Below, one piece after another: positions 1 to 10,863 of a stretch of DNA of 64,000 nt (the first letter of the stretch is position 1; every line of letters starts with the position of its first letter). The translations under genes were made by a program, and so were the position numbers. Where the stretch lies: contig JACBOA010000001.1 in the NCBI GenBank assembly GCA_013403005.1, forward strand, positions 1-64,000, in the 5' to 3' direction. Origin of the DNA: Methanobacteriaceae archaeon (GTDB lineage: Archaea > Methanobacteriota > Methanobacteria > Methanobacteriales > Methanobacteriaceae). The notes under the pieces are model-generated. The model searched no databases and was not told where the DNA came from. It saw only the letters and a list, made by a program, of their open reading frames with translations.

Positions 1-360
1 ATTGAAAAACGCATCATATATGGCATGGAAGAAGATATTGACTCTAGTTTCATCTCTACTTTTTACATAGAACGAGAGAATTTGACTTTAAGGCAAGATA
101 ACAATAGATTAACAAGAAAAACATTAGTTTATTCCAAAAAAGATGAATGGCTCCAACATCATGCCACACTACAAATGACAGACCACAACTTCGTACGAAC
201 ACACAATTCCCTGAAAAAACCTTGTAAAACACAAGTAAATGGTAAAGTGTGGAGAAAATATCAAAAAAGAACACCTATGATGTCCGTAGGAATCACAGAC
301 CACATCTGGACCTTGGAAGAACTACTAACATTCCCATACCACAAAAACATCAACACATAA
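1..360 (+). pseudogene. Transposase C-terminal fragment (IS1-like DDE type)
   Basis: The frame is open from base 1 to the TAA at 358-360, so the gene enters from outside the window. The translation has the typical tail of archaeal IS1-like transposases: a segment reading YIERENLTLRQDNNRLTRKT, then a HNSLK stretch, then a TPMMSVGITDHIWTLEELL motif. The N-terminal part lies off the window, so it cannot be told whether the copy is intact upstream. No terminal inverted repeat was recognised after the stop codon. The stop abuts a membrane-protein reading frame, which suggests an old insertion or recombination junction at about 355-365. The family is fairly certain; the exact IS name is not known. 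Confidence 0.7.
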
Positions 361-857
361 AAGGGTCAACACCGATCTTTGCAGTGTCAATTTTAATAAT
401 CATCCTTCTATTCATATTCGCCTTACCTGCTCTATTGGGGGTTATAATTGATGGTGCCTATGGGTTATTCCCAGTTTTAACCATAATTGGAGTCTTAGTG
501 AGTTTCATTTTCTGGCTGGCTGTACCGACAATTTTCATATTTGCCAATCAGTCCATAGTGGTAGGTGAAAAATCAATAATAGGATCATTAAAAGAAAGCT
601 TTAGACTCCTAAGAGAAAACATAGCCGACGTCATTGTGGTGCTTATTATAAATTTAGTACTATTAATATGCGTAATGGCACTTTTAGGCTTTATAAATCT
701 TATTTTAAGTATAATACCTATATTGGGCTCAATTTTAGGCATAATTTTAAATATTATAGTTTATACTTTGCTATATCCCTACTTTGCACTGGTTCTCACT
801 TATGTGTACATGGATAAAAATGAAATAATCTATAGCGACCCAGAAAACTTTGATTAA
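361..857 (+). pseudogene. Truncated multi-pass membrane protein
   Basis: From about residue 40 of the open frame that begins at 249, the protein becomes strongly hydrophobic, with about four predicted membrane segments (near 405-470, 475-545, 635-700 and 705-790). Between them is a soluble stretch resembling the SIVVGEKSIIGSLKESFRLL element common in archaeal DUF4013/GlpQ-membrane-like proteins. The first 40 residues of the frame are encoded by the antisense-frame reading of the transposase tail and look nothing like a membrane protein. I infer that the N-terminal half of a longer membrane protein was removed by the insertion. No start codon with a Shine-Dalgarno sequence is visible at the junction. 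The function is unknown. Confidence 0.5.
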
Positions 858-996
858 ATAATTATCAATTTTTAAACAATTATTTTTTTTTATAATTTTT
901 CACTTGAGCCGTTTTTTTATAAATAATGCGTAGTTGGGTATTTATGGAAAAATTAAAACAAAAAATCATAAATTTTTACCTAGCCATGTGAAAAGC

Positions 997-2196
997 CTAT
1001 TCCTGTTTAAATTCTTCTACAGATTTGGCAGTAATGCCATTTTTTAGAGTTAGGGGTATAGTTACAGATTCAGAACCCGTACCAAAACCGTGACTGATCA
1101 TGGTATGCCTACCTGGCCCTCCAGCCACCACTAGAACCACATCCGAGGGAGAACGGGTTATATGGACTTCATCCCCATTTATCCACTTTTCATCCAACTT
1201 CCGACCCCCACGATCTCCCAGTTGCAGGGGTAGGTGTGATTTTTCATGAATATATGTTTGAACATCTTTTTTAGACCATCCATCCCTATTTATGGTTGCA
1301 GCATGCTCAGGGCTCATGATAACCAGGATTTCACCAGGAACGTGGCTGTTGTTAGAACCTGCAGTGGTTGCAGTATGTATTATGGTATCCAGTAGGTCCT
1401 CTGCAGATTTACTGCGATGGTCATTAACATTATGGGGAGATTCAGCAGCCATCATGGTTACAGTACTCTCACTCTTTTTATAGCCTCTTTCTATTTGCAA
1501 GGGGGTCCATGGATTTTTTTCTTCGTCTTCAGCAAAAGAGTAACTGTATTTGGCTGGAGAACCATGGGTGGCATGGTCACCAACCCCGGGAATGGCTCCG
1601 GCGATGTTAATAAGACAAAGTCGAATGGCTCGGCCAATGGTTGAATTTGCAATGTTGCTGGGACCTAAACACCCAGTACCACTATTAATTCCAAGTTCTC
1701 TAGCTATGGGGCCGTTTATTATAGTGCAAATAGATACGGGGTGGGTGGTGGCGTTAACACCAGCCAAGTTGAACTTTTCATGAGAAATAGCCTTTACAGC
1801 ATGTTGGAGCACTGGTTGGAATGAAGGGAGACATCCGGCCATAACAGAATTAATTGCAATCTTTAAAGGGGTGGCATGGCCCATTTTAGGGGGAAGAACA
1901 CCTATAACGTCTTGATCTTCACAATCAGAAAACTTAAGGAAACGATCCACCCGTTCTCTGGTAGGTGGTATTATGGGCAGGCCGTCGGTTAACCTGCGCT
2001 GATAAAAATCATGGCTAAGCTTCTCGGGGTCAGGATCTATGAAAAATTCCATGTCGCTTTCCTGAACTTTACAAAGACGATCTTCATCTGATTTAGTTAT
2101 ATCCTTGGGCGCTGTATCACATCTATCATTCAATAAATCGTCGATGAGACAGCCACAGGATTCTGTACCTGTTTTTTTGCCATATTTTTTTGCCAT
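997..2196 (-). CDS. Uncharacterised protein paired with the UGSC-type protein
   Basis: A 399-residue predicted cytosolic protein. Residues 1-60 are basic then acidic, with a CGC cluster. The conserved-looking body begins at a [13 protein letters not shown] motif and contains VLPPKMG, an AINSVMAGC segment, a glycine-rich [19 protein letters not shown] stretch and a late GGPGRH motif. These look like a nucleotide- or substrate-binding fold, but I do not recognise a named family with certainty. It lies 71 bp downstream of the UGSC-type gene on the same strand and is probably co-transcribed. From memory, proteins of this pattern occur next to UGSC-type proteins in bacteria, so the pair is likely a functional unit. 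The reaction is unknown. The ATG start is preceded by a loose purine stretch. Confidence 0.6.
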   Translation of the reverse strand: MAKKYGKKTGTESCGCLIDDLLNDRCDTAPKDITKSDEDRLCKVQESDMEFFIDPDPEKLSHDFYQRRLTDGLPIIPPTRERVDRFLKFSDCEDQDVIGVLPPKMGHATPLKIAINSVMAGCLPSFQPVLQHAVKAISHEKFNLAGVNATTHPVSICTIINGPIARELGINSGTGCLGPSNIANSTIGRAIRLCLINIAGAIPGVGDHATHGSPAKYSYSFAEDEEKNPWTPLQIERGYKKSESTVTMMAAESPHNVNDHRSKSAEDLLDTIIHTATTAGSNNSHVPGEILVIMSPEHAATINRDGWSKKDVQTYIHEKSHLPLQLGDRGGRKLDEKWINGDEVHITRSPSDVVLVVAGGPGRHTMISHGFGTGSESVTIPLTLKNGITAKSVEEFKQE

Positions 2197-2267
2197 ACTT
2201 GATCATTTAAATTTTGTCAGTGTTACTTCACGCTGATTTTCTGTGAAATATCCTGAATTTATGATTT

Positions 2268-2786
2268 TTAGGGTATTTGTAGGAGATAAAGGAGGTTTGG
2301 AACTATTTTCAGGGTTTTGTCTTCTACTTCATCACGGGTAAGTCCGGCCAGGGGGTGTTCAATTTCCAGAATTCTCAAATCTCTCATCCCATGTGATTCA
2401 GCCAGTTGTCTGGCGAAGGGTGCGAAATGATCCGAGCAGATGGATATGGTGGGAGTTCCATACTCTTCCAGGCGAATAGCGTCCAGTATAACCCAGCTAG
2501 TGCATGATCCACAATCTCCTAGGGCTAAAATTGCCACTTCTGAAGACGCAGCACTTTGGATTTGTTCCTCAGTTGCTGGTGCTCCAGCAGCTTTCCTCAC
2601 CCACATAAATTCCCGTTTTCCCATGGATTCAGAAAGTACTTTTAGAATGATTTCTGCTCCGGGTTTGGTGTTATCCACCAGAGAAACCCTGTTAAAATCA
2701 TAGGGGAATGAATTCAAATTTATTTTTGTTTTTTCTACTTCTCCCAGGGGGTTTAGAACTTCCCTTTCTGTGAGTTTCACTCTCAA
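2268..2786 (-). CDS. UGSC-type thiol/selenothiol domain protein (Cys form)
   Basis: A 172-residue soluble protein with the motif [20 protein letters not shown] near its middle. This matches the UGSC-containing protein family, originally noticed as selenoproteins with a U-G-S-C redox motif. Here the Sec position is an ordinary TGT cysteine, giving C-G-S-C, so a thiol-based redox or metal-binding role is plausible but unproven. The start chosen is TTG at 2784-2786, because a perfect GGAGG lies nine bases upstream (2796-2800) and no better ATG exists. It is probably the first gene of a two-gene operon with the 399-residue protein downstream. Family assignment is by motif only. Confidence 0.65.
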   Translation of the reverse strand: MRVKLTEREVLNPLGEVEKTKINLNSFPYDFNRVSLVDNTKPGAEIILKVLSESMGKREFMWVRKAAGAPATEEQIQSAASSEVAILALGDCGSCTSWVILDAIRLEEYGTPTISICSDHFAPFARQLAESHGMRDLRILEIEHPLAGLTRDEVEDKTLKIVPNLLYLLQIP

Positions 2787-2810
2787 AAAAACAATCCTCC
2801 AAGTTATAAC

Positions 2811-2837
2811 TTATAACCCTAATTTATAACCCTAATT
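2811..2837. repeat. Tandem 13-bp direct repeat in UGSC-gene promoter
   Basis: The unit TTATAACCCTAATT starts at 2811 and again at 2824, so the copies overlap by one base. They lie just upstream of the Shine-Dalgarno of the UGSC-type gene. Read on the minus strand they contain TTATAA boxes, so they may form the promoter or a regulator site. The rest of 2838-3052 shows nothing recognisable beyond AT-rich sequence. Confidence 0.5.
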
Positions 2838-3052
2838 CAGGTTTAATATGATTCTCAATGAGTTTATTAATAATGGTGAATATATTAATTTCGGGATGTT
2901 GAGGGTGTGAATTCATTTAATATGTCTGTTCTTGAATTCTTACCTTCACCTTAACGCCCTAAATATCATTTGAACCTGATTAACTTAAATATTCCTGACT
3001 TAAATATTCTGATGATGGGGTTTTATAGGATTAAATTTAAATTAAGGTGTTT

Positions 3053-4633
<1,581 letters not shown>

Positions 4634-4723
4634 TCACCTTCTAAACATAAAAATAAAAAATGGGGGTTTTAACTGTTTAAAATAAATAAAAATGGTGGGA
4701 TGAATTTTATTTAAATGATATCA

Positions 4724-6022
4724 TTATTCGAATACTTCGGTAGAAGCTTCATCAAGCCATTCATTCACGATTTTGACTGCACAGTAACTTCCGCACATAG
4801 TGCAAGTATCAGGGTCTTCTGGGGGTCTGGCATCTCTTATAGCTCTGGCATCAGCAGGGCAGATTGATGCTGCGTACTGAGCTTCCCAGTTAAGCTTTTT
4901 ACGGGCGTTAGCCATTTCCAGATCCAGTTCACCGTTGTGTATTCCTTTGGCCATATCTCCCACATAGGCTCCGATGCGGCTGGCTATAACTCCCATTTTC
5001 ACGTCTTCTGGTCCTGGGAGTGCTAAGTGTTCTGCAGGGGTTACATAGCAGATGAAGTCCGCCCCGGCAGCAGCGGACTGTGAGGCACCGATGGATGAGA
5101 CTATATGGTCATAGGCAGGTGCGATGTCCGTTACTATGGGTCCTAACATGTAGAAGGGAGCACCACGACAGAGTTTTTTCTGGATGGTTACATTGGCCTG
5201 GATTTCGTTTAATGGAATGTGGCCTGGGCCTTCCACTATGGTCTGCACACCAGCTTCCCGGGCCCGGTCAATTAACTCACCCAGAATTATCAACTCTTGA
5301 ACTCCTGCACGGTCGGTGGCATCAGCAATGGCTCCAGCTCTCATTGCGTTGGCCATGGACATCACGAAATCATGCTCTTTGGCAATTTCCAGGATGTAAT
5401 CGTAATTCTTGTAAAGCGGGTTTTCAGTTTCATTTTCCACCATCCAGGCAGATACTAAAGCACCACCACGACTCACCAGACCACCTTCACGTCCCTGTCT
5501 CTTGAGACGTTTAAGGGTTTCCATGTTCACACTGCAGTGAATGGCCATGAAGTCAATACCGTCCTTGGCCTGTTTTTCTATGGCCTTGAACATTACATCT
5601 TCATCCATGTAGATGGCAGCGCCTTTCTTGCGGATGGTTTCAATGGCAGCCTGATACACAGGCACACTTCCCACTGGTATGTCAGATATTTCCAGAATTC
5701 TTCTTCTGATTTCATCCAGATCTCCGCCCACTGATAGTTCCATCAGTGTGTCAGCATTATTGGCCATGGCAACTCTGGCCTTTTCTTCTTCCATATCAAA
5801 ATTACAAATATCAGTGGAGGTACCAATGGTGGCGTTAACCTTGGTTCGCAGTCCGGCACCAATACCAACAGCTTTCACTTCCCTTCCGTTATTACTGGGA
5901 ATAGCAATGGTACCCTGGGCTACAGATTTCCTGATGAATTCAACGTCAACATTTTCTGCTTCTGCAACAGATTTCATTTCATCGGTTATAATCCCTTTTC
6001 TTGCATCGTCCATTTGTGTCAT
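4724..6022 (-). CDS. thiC: Phosphomethylpyrimidine synthase (ThiC), first copy
   Basis: A radical-SAM enzyme that converts aminoimidazole ribotide to hydroxymethylpyrimidine phosphate for thiamine synthesis. At 432 residues it has the archaeal length, without the long N-terminal domain of many bacterial ThiC proteins. The C-terminal cluster motif appears as CTMCGSYC, and the core [10 protein letters not shown] and [15 protein letters not shown] stretches are present. The start ATG (6020-6022) has GGTGAT upstream. A second, clearly paralogous thiC lies at 48974-50248; both proteins begin with MTQ and share the same domain layout. The 268-bp upstream spacer has a 7-bp inverted repeat (GGACTTA/TAAGTCC on the minus strand) but no TPP riboswitch that I can recognise. 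Confidence 0.95.
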   Translation of the reverse strand: MTQMDDARKGIITDEMKSVAEAENVDVEFIRKSVAQGTIAIPSNNGREVKAVGIGAGLRTKVNATIGTSTDICNFDMEEEKARVAMANNADTLMELSVGGDLDEIRRRILEISDIPVGSVPVYQAAIETIRKKGAAIYMDEDVMFKAIEKQAKDGIDFMAIHCSVNMETLKRLKRQGREGGLVSRGGALVSAWMVENETENPLYKNYDYILEIAKEHDFVMSMANAMRAGAIADATDRAGVQELIILGELIDRAREAGVQTIVEGPGHIPLNEIQANVTIQKKLCRGAPFYMLGPIVTDIAPAYDHIVSSIGASQSAAAGADFICYVTPAEHLALPGPEDVKMGVIASRIGAYVGDMAKGIHNGELDLEMANARKKLNWEAQYAASICPADARAIRDARPPEDPDTCTMCGSYCAVKIVNEWLDEASTEVFE

Positions 6023-6290
6023 AGAATCACCGTATCAGCTTATACTTGTAAATGTACTTGGACTTAGTTTTTCAATTTCTATAAGAATCCATAGAGTATG
6101 CATACAGATGTAATAAGTCCCATACTGAATATTGATATTAATCTTAATTTGATTTTATATTTACCATAAAAATAGATATGGTTTTCAGTCCCCTAGAAGC
6201 GTTTAAATTTATGGAAATTTGATAATAAATTTAAATAAGATAATAATCTGGTTAAACAAGATCACTGTAGTTAATCAATTCCAAAAAAAA

Positions 6291-7211
6291 TCATTTTTCC
6301 TTCTTCATCCTCTCCTGGACCTTTTTAAAATTAGGTACATTGGTCTGACATCCTTCAGCTTCCACCACGAATGATGACACTGCAGAAGCTATCCTACCGC
6401 AATATTCCAGTGATTTCCCTTCTAGATAAGATTTCAGAAACCCGGCACGATAAGAATCCCCAGCACCGGTGGGATCTACGGGTTCACGTGCCAGGGCATC
6501 CACTTTGATGGTTTCATCAGAGTAGATAACACTACCCTCTTTACCTCTGGTTTCAACCACAATGGAAGGTCCGTAATGCCTTAATTCATCCACATTCATC
6601 TGGATATTTTCCAGAATACGCTGGATTTCATGATGATTTCCAAAAAGAATATCAGTGATTTTCAGAACATCCTTAAGATCCTGGGTGGAGTACATGTGCA
6701 AATCCTGTCCAGGATCAAAAGATATGATTTTACCTTGAGCACGGGCAAATTTACCACATTTCCAGTTGAATAAGGGGTCTCCAGTGGCAAGATGCACTGC
6801 CTTAACATTTTTTATGGCATCATGGGGTACTGGAGATTCTTTGAATTGCTTGGCAGCCCCCCAGTAAAAGTAAAATATCTGGTCATGATTTTTATCAGTT
6901 AAAACGAAAGCAGTGGGTGTTTTATCATCTTCCACCACTATAATGTCTTGTATATTGATATCATAATTTTGCAGATGTTTCTGGTATTCAGAATCCAGGA
7001 AATCCCCACCAACTGCCGATACCAGGGAAGATTTAAGCCCTAAAGAGGAGGCAACCACTGCAACATTGGCTGCGGCTCCTCCATGGAACGTTTTCATATT
7101 TTTTATGGCAGTGGAAGAATTAGGATGGGGAAACTCATTAACCTGAATAATGTAGTCCATGGCTGTGTGTCCAATGGCCAGTAAATCTCTTTTTTCCCTC
7201 AGAAGAATCAC
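6291..7211 (-). CDS. PfkB-family sugar or nucleoside kinase
   Basis: A ribokinase-fold kinase of 306 residues. An N-terminal [10 protein letters not shown] strand is followed by a [15 protein letters not shown] segment. The C-terminal anion-hole and base motif [13 protein letters not shown] (about residues 242-254) carries the catalytic Asp. The substrate cannot be read from the sequence: ribokinase, adenosine/nucleoside kinase and related archaeal kinases all share these motifs. The frame begins at a GTG (7209-7211) that overlaps a GGTGAT Shine-Dalgarno-like element, so the true start may be a few codons downstream. The gene is transcribed toward thiC with a 268-bp gap, so co-transcription is uncertain. 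Confidence 0.85.
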   Translation of the reverse strand: MILLREKRDLLAIGHTAMDYIIQVNEFPHPNSSTAIKNMKTFHGGAAANVAVVASSLGLKSSLVSAVGGDFLDSEYQKHLQNYDINIQDIIVVEDDKTPTAFVLTDKNHDQIFYFYWGAAKQFKESPVPHDAIKNVKAVHLATGDPLFNWKCGKFARAQGKIISFDPGQDLHMYSTQDLKDVLKITDILFGNHHEIQRILENIQMNVDELRHYGPSIVVETRGKEGSVIYSDETIKVDALAREPVDPTGAGDSYRAGFLKSYLEGKSLEYCGRIASAVSSFVVEAEGCQTNVPNFKKVQERMKKEK

Positions 7212-7325
7212 CTGCCTTATTTCTATTTTCAGATTATTTAAAATTAACTATAATTATCAGTGCTAGTCTGGTTTAGAGTGTTGAATCAACATTAAAATCC
7301 ATTATAACTATAGGGGATGATAAAG

Positions 7326-8207
7326 TCAGTCAATCCTTTTAAAACCCCATTCCAGGACTATTTCCTGCCCTCTTCCCTGCACGAACTCTGCAAAATCTTC
7401 CAGTTGGGGTTTTTGAGTGAAGGGGACCATGGTAATAAGGTGCATGGTGTCAGCAGCAAACAGATCCGAACCAGAAACAATTGATGAAGTGAAGCTGTTA
7501 TTAAGGAAGGTATGAAGATCATCTTGAGCGTAGACCATTTTAAGTGCAGTTTGAGGAGAGTTACAAACTTCAACCAATCTATAATCTATCCTCAACTGAT
7601 CTAAGGTATTCCATGCCAGTCTCTGAGCTGAATGGGGGATTTCAATGAATTTTTTGCCATTGAGTTCCTCCGGGCTTTCCATGGGTTCAGCTGAACTGGA
7701 AATCAGCACCAGATGATCCCGGGCTACAGGAATAAAATCAAGGTCATGGATAAAGGCATGCACAGGATCATCCAAGAGAACAAGATCCACCAAACCCATA
7801 TCTGCCATTTCCAGGGCGCTAACATCATCAGAACTCATAATCGCAGCGTCCAAACCATAATTATTTGCTAAAACGTCCATTAAACCAGTTGATATGGGTC
7901 CGCCGCATAAAACTAATCTATCTCTTTCTCGCAGCCGTTTCAGATATTCATGGTATTTCTCAAGTATTGAAATACCTTGAGGTGTAAGACCAGAGCCAGC
8001 TCCGGTAGTGTGAACTAATTTAAACCCGAGCCTCTCTTCAGAGTCTAATATGCGACGATTCAAAACCGAATGGGATATTCCCAAGCGTTTGGCAGCTTCT
8101 CTCTGAGAATAGGTTTGTGAAATTTCATTTAAAGCTTCAAAAAGTCTGTAAGTGAATTTTTTCCCATTTATTTCCAAGTTTAATGTTGGATTAAACTCCA
8201 TGGCCAT
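7326..8207 (-). CDS. LysR/ModE-like transcription regulator with ligand-binding domain
   Basis: A 293-residue predicted DNA-binding regulator. Residues about 18-75 form a LysR/ModE-type helix-turn-helix ([20 protein letters not shown], then a wing with [11 protein letters not shown]). Residues about 95-290 look like a periplasmic-binding-protein-like sensor domain of the substrate-binding class. The ligand is unknown; related archaeal regulators sit near molybdate or redox genes. It is transcribed divergently from hxlB across a 138-bp spacer holding two CATACT/AGTATG palindromes, which are the obvious candidate binding sites. The ATG at 8205-8207 has a weak GGGA upstream. Confidence 0.75.
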   Translation of the reverse strand: MAMEFNPTLNLEINGKKFTYRLFEALNEISQTYSQREAAKRLGISHSVLNRRILDSEERLGFKLVHTTGAGSGLTPQGISILEKYHEYLKRLRERDRLVLCGGPISTGLMDVLANNYGLDAAIMSSDDVSALEMADMGLVDLVLLDDPVHAFIHDLDFIPVARDHLVLISSSAEPMESPEELNGKKFIEIPHSAQRLAWNTLDQLRIDYRLVEVCNSPQTALKMVYAQDDLHTFLNNSFTSSIVSGSDLFAADTMHLITMVPFTQKPQLEDFAEFVQGRGQEIVLEWGFKRID

Positions 8208-8270
8208 TCATTCCCTAAATATAAACTGTATTAATTCTCTAATCGTCCAAGTTGATTTGGATTTAGCAAT

Positions 8271-8338
8271 CATACTCTTTGGCAAGTATGTGGATTGAAG
8301 TATGGATTATATATATCATACTTGATAGATATAATCCA
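8271..8338. promoter_or_regulatory. Palindrome cluster between LysR-like gene and hxlB
   Basis: Two inverted repeats of one core stand in tandem: CATACT at 8271-8276 with AGTATG at 8285-8290, and AAGTATG at 8298-8304 with CATACTT at 8317-8323. The hxlB TATA-like box TTATATATA (8307-8315) lies inside the second one. A third inverted pair, TGGATTATAT (8303-8312) and ATATAATCCA (8329-8338), overlaps it. Occupancy of the second palindrome would block TBP at hxlB. The likely binder is the adjacent LysR-like protein; this is inference. Confidence 0.55.
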
Positions 8339-8345
8339 CGAAATA

Positions 8346-8951
8346 ATGCTTTTAACGGTGAAACAATTGATTTTAAATGAGGCTATAGAAGAAATAGTGG
8401 ATAATGTACTCTCTGTTTCGGGAGAATTAGACCCGAAGAACATTGAAGAAATGACAGGGTTGTTAAGATCATCAAAAAACGTTTTTGTCATGGGATTAGG
8501 CCGCTCAGGTCTGGTGGCCCGGGCCTTTGCCATGCGACTCATGCACTTGGGCATAAGTGTGTATGTGGTGGGAGAGACCACCACACCTGCTTTAACCAGT
8601 GAAGACTGCCTACTGGCAATTTCAGGTTCAGGGGAAACCTTCAGCATAATAAGTGCCGCTGAAATAGCCCAAAAAAGAGGAGCTAAAATAATTGCAGTCA
8701 CATCATATGTGGAATCCACACTGGGGAAAATGGCAGATGTGATAGTCCACATAAAAGGCCGTACTAAAATTGATTCTGAAAAAAATTATATCACACGCCA
8801 GATAAATGGAAAGCACCAGTCTCTATCTCCACTGGGAACCCTATTTGAGGTTACCAGCCTCATATTCCTGGACGGGTTGATAGCCCAGTTAATGGTGGAA
8901 ATGGGGAAAACAGAAGAGGATATGAAAGCCAGACATACGGTTATTGAGTGA
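8346..8951 (+). CDS. hxlB: 6-phospho-3-hexuloisomerase
   Basis: A SIS-domain sugar isomerase that interconverts hexulose-6-phosphate and fructose-6-phosphate. In methanogens it works with hexulose phosphate synthase in the reverse ribulose monophosphate route that supplies pentoses. The protein shows the SIS core: [22 protein letters not shown], then [18 protein letters not shown], then [17 protein letters not shown]. The start chosen is the ATG at 8346, 17 codons inside the longest frame, because the upstream codons overlap the TATA box and palindromes. That gives 201 residues, the usual family size. The partner synthase is not in the window. Confidence 0.88.
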   Translation: MLLTVKQLILNEAIEEIVDNVLSVSGELDPKNIEEMTGLLRSSKNVFVMGLGRSGLVARAFAMRLMHLGISVYVVGETTTPALTSEDCLLAISGSGETFSIISAAEIAQKRGAKIIAVTSYVESTLGKMADVIVHIKGRTKIDSEKNYITRQINGKHQSLSPLGTLFEVTSLIFLDGLIAQLMVEMGKTEEDMKARHTVIE

Positions 8952-8962
8952 AAATTGCAATC

Positions 8963-8990
8963 GCCATCTTAAATGGCTTTTATATTTTAA
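8963..8990 (+). terminator. Hairpin plus T-rich tail after hxlB
   Basis: GCCAT (8963-8967) and ATGGC (8973-8977) form a short stem with a five-base loop, followed directly by TTTTATATTTT. It sits 12 bases past the hxlB stop codon. Confidence 0.55.
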
Positions 8991-9314
8991 TAAGAAATAT
9001 GAAATAATAAAGAAATAATTTCATAATAAACCTCGGCTCAACCCCCCAATAACTTTAAGCTTCCAAAGTTTCCCTGTTTCCATATAAAAACTTTCCTTTA
9101 CAACTCATACTTTTTTTGAATTTGAATTCTATCAGGATTTTCATATTTCCATAGATTCCAACGATGTTGCTCATTAATAACTCATCTTAATATTTTTATG
9201 ATTAATATTTCAATGATTTAATAAATTTTAGATTAAGAATGTGAGTTTTTCAGGTTTCATATGATTTTGATATGTTGATTTGCTTTTAAGTAGTGAAAAC
9301 CTCACCAGATATTA
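8991..9314. other. AT-rich spacer with no recognised gene
   Basis: This stretch lies between two convergent genes, hxlB and fdhD. It is T-rich in many places and holds no convincing reading frame, RNA or long repeat. It probably contains the transcription ends of both genes. Confidence 0.5.
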
Positions 9315-10055
9315 TCAAATTACGATCCTATGGGGGTGGGTGTAAATATTAAATCTACCATTTCTAAGGAAACCTATCAGAGTAATGCCGGCATCCTCTC
9401 CTATTTTCAACCCTTCTACAGTAGGAGCGGCTTTGGTTACCATAATAGGTATTCCTACATTGGCCAGTTTAACCACACGGTCCGGGGGTATCCTGCCACT
9501 GCACACAAGAAAACTTTTTGAATAGTTTAATCCTTCTTTTAAACCAGCACCAATAACTTTATCCACAGCCACGTGTCGGCTGACATCCTCCCTGACAATG
9601 AAATGGGTTTCATCAACTAGGGCAGCTACATGGGTGCCACCGGTCTTGGACCAGACTTCTGCTTTTTCAATTAAGCGGTCATATGCCAAGAGTATATCCT
9701 CACTTTTAACTTTCAGATCAGATTTAACAGAAGGAATAGTCTGTTCACGATGATACCAACCATCATAACATGACAGGTCATCTTCTCCCATATTTTCATA
9801 ATCTTTAAGGGTAACTTGGATTGATTGAGGTTCAAATTCTATTTTCAGGATATCGTCAGAGGTTTTTATGAACTTTTCATCAATTAGATAGCCCAGGGTG
9901 AAGTCTTCCAAATCATCAGGACTTAAATAAAATTTCCCCAGTTTTTCTCCGTTAACCAAGAGTTCCATTTTGGTGTCCATGGCCACCAGGTCATCCACCT
10001 CACGTGCTTCCTGGTTAACCTTGATAATACTGATTTTTTTAAATAATTTGCTCAT
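9315..10055 (-). CDS. fdhD: Formate dehydrogenase sulfurtransferase FdhD
   Basis: FdhD moves sulfur from a cysteine desulfurase to the Mo/W-pterin cofactor and is needed for formate dehydrogenase activity. The 246-residue protein has the TGGTHVAAL motif (residues 138-146), the HVAVDKVIG segment (161-169) and VCSGRIPPD (184-192) followed by MVTKAAPT, all typical of the family. The flexible loop that carries CXXC in the E. coli protein shows only one cysteine here (Cys96 in DLSCYDGW). The gene lies near the formate dehydrogenase subunits at 10864 and 15567, which are its likely clients. Confidence 0.9.
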   Translation of the reverse strand: MSKLFKKISIIKVNQEAREVDDLVAMDTKMELLVNGEKLGKFYLSPDDLEDFTLGYLIDEKFIKTSDDILKIEFEPQSIQVTLKDYENMGEDDLSCYDGWYHREQTIPSVKSDLKVKSEDILLAYDRLIEKAEVWSKTGGTHVAALVDETHFIVREDVSRHVAVDKVIGAGLKEGLNYSKSFLVCSGRIPPDRVVKLANVGIPIMVTKAAPTVEGLKIGEDAGITLIGFLRNGRFNIYTHPHRIVI

Positions 10056-10132
10056 TTCAAACTCTCAAAATTTCTATTTGAAAATAATCAGGATATTTAT
10101 TGTGGTTTTCAATTTTAATCTTTAAATCAAAA

Positions 10133-10471
10133 CTACATCGAGTCTTCTATTACATCATCCACCCATGATATGGCTGCAGCAACTGTAGGAAATCCTATAG
10201 TGCTGGTTAGCAGGAGTAAAGTCTGATAAATTTCTTCAGGGGAGGCACCGTTTTCTATAGCCCTTCGCGCGTGACTGTGTACTCCTCCTTCAGACCTCTT
10301 GGCTGTAGAAGCAGCTAGCTGTATGAGCTGAGCTGTTTTCTCATCAAGAGGACCACAGCTTCTAACAGATTTTCCTAAATCACTTAGAGCATCCATATAT
10401 TCAGGGAAGCGTTCTTTCATATTCTGGTGATGTTTTGGCATTTTAAACGACATTTTTTCCCAGCTCCACAT
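10133..10471 (-). CDS. Carboxymuconolactone decarboxylase-family (AhpD-like) protein
   Basis: A 112-residue all-helical CMD-domain protein. The region LDEKTAQLIQLAASTAKRSEGGVHSHARRAIENGAS followed by EEIYQTLLLL is characteristic. In the family's peroxidase members a CXXC precedes the histidine; here the cysteines are replaced (SEGGVHSH), so peroxidase chemistry of the AhpD type is unlikely and the function is open. The start may be the internal Met at 10453 (MSFKMPKHH), preceded by a GGGA. It lies 77 bp from fdhD on the same strand and may be co-transcribed with it. Confidence 0.75.
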   Translation of the reverse strand: MWSWEKMSFKMPKHHQNMKERFPEYMDALSDLGKSVRSCGPLDEKTAQLIQLAASTAKRSEGGVHSHARRAIENGASPEEIYQTLLLLTSTIGFPTVAAAISWVDDVIEDSM

Positions 10472-10863
10472 AATTCTCTATTAGATTATTGTTGGTAAAG
10501 ATGATAAATTTTACTAAAAAGGAACTTGAGCATTCTAATAGTTTCTATCGAATAATATGGATTTTAATAATTGGTATTTTTCTAAAAATAGCACTCATCT
10601 CACATTTCTACACGCGTATTCATTTATATAATAACATGATAAATAGTTGAAAGAAGAGTGGATTATCATTTCTGTATTAAAAATTATTTTAGATGTTTGA
10701 TCGTACATAAAAATGTTTAAAAAGGCATGCAAAACCTTTTTATCTTTTATATTAAAAAAATAGATAAATTACCAGGAAGAATTAGTCAATTTAGATTATT
10801 AATCACTAATTCGGGATAATAAACAAATTTCAAAATAATAATAAATTTAGGGGTAAATAAATC
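10472..10863. promoter_or_regulatory. Promoter region of the NuoF-like gene with an inverted repeat
   Basis: This is the divergent spacer between the CMD gene and the NuoF-like gene. TAAAAAGG (10718-10725) and CCTTTTTA (10735-10742) form an 8-bp inverted repeat with a nine-base spacer. A TATA-like TTTATATTAAA (10746-10756) follows directly, and the coding start is at 10864. The repeat may be an operator upstream of the TATA box. The rest of the spacer is AT-rich with no gene. Confidence 0.45.

Noticed and set aside
2500..2530. Possible selenocysteine (TGA) in the UGSC-type protein
   Set aside because: The codon at the Sec position reads TGT on the minus strand, so it is an ordinary cysteine.
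5080..5505. 141-codon plus-strand frame inside thiC
   Set aside because: It is antisense to a well-conserved gene and encodes a Trp/His/Arg-rich sequence typical of a shadow frame.
6023..6290. TPP riboswitch upstream of thiC
   Set aside because: The conserved CTGAGA and ACCTGA-type cores of the TPP aptamer are not visible; only a 7-bp inverted repeat is present.
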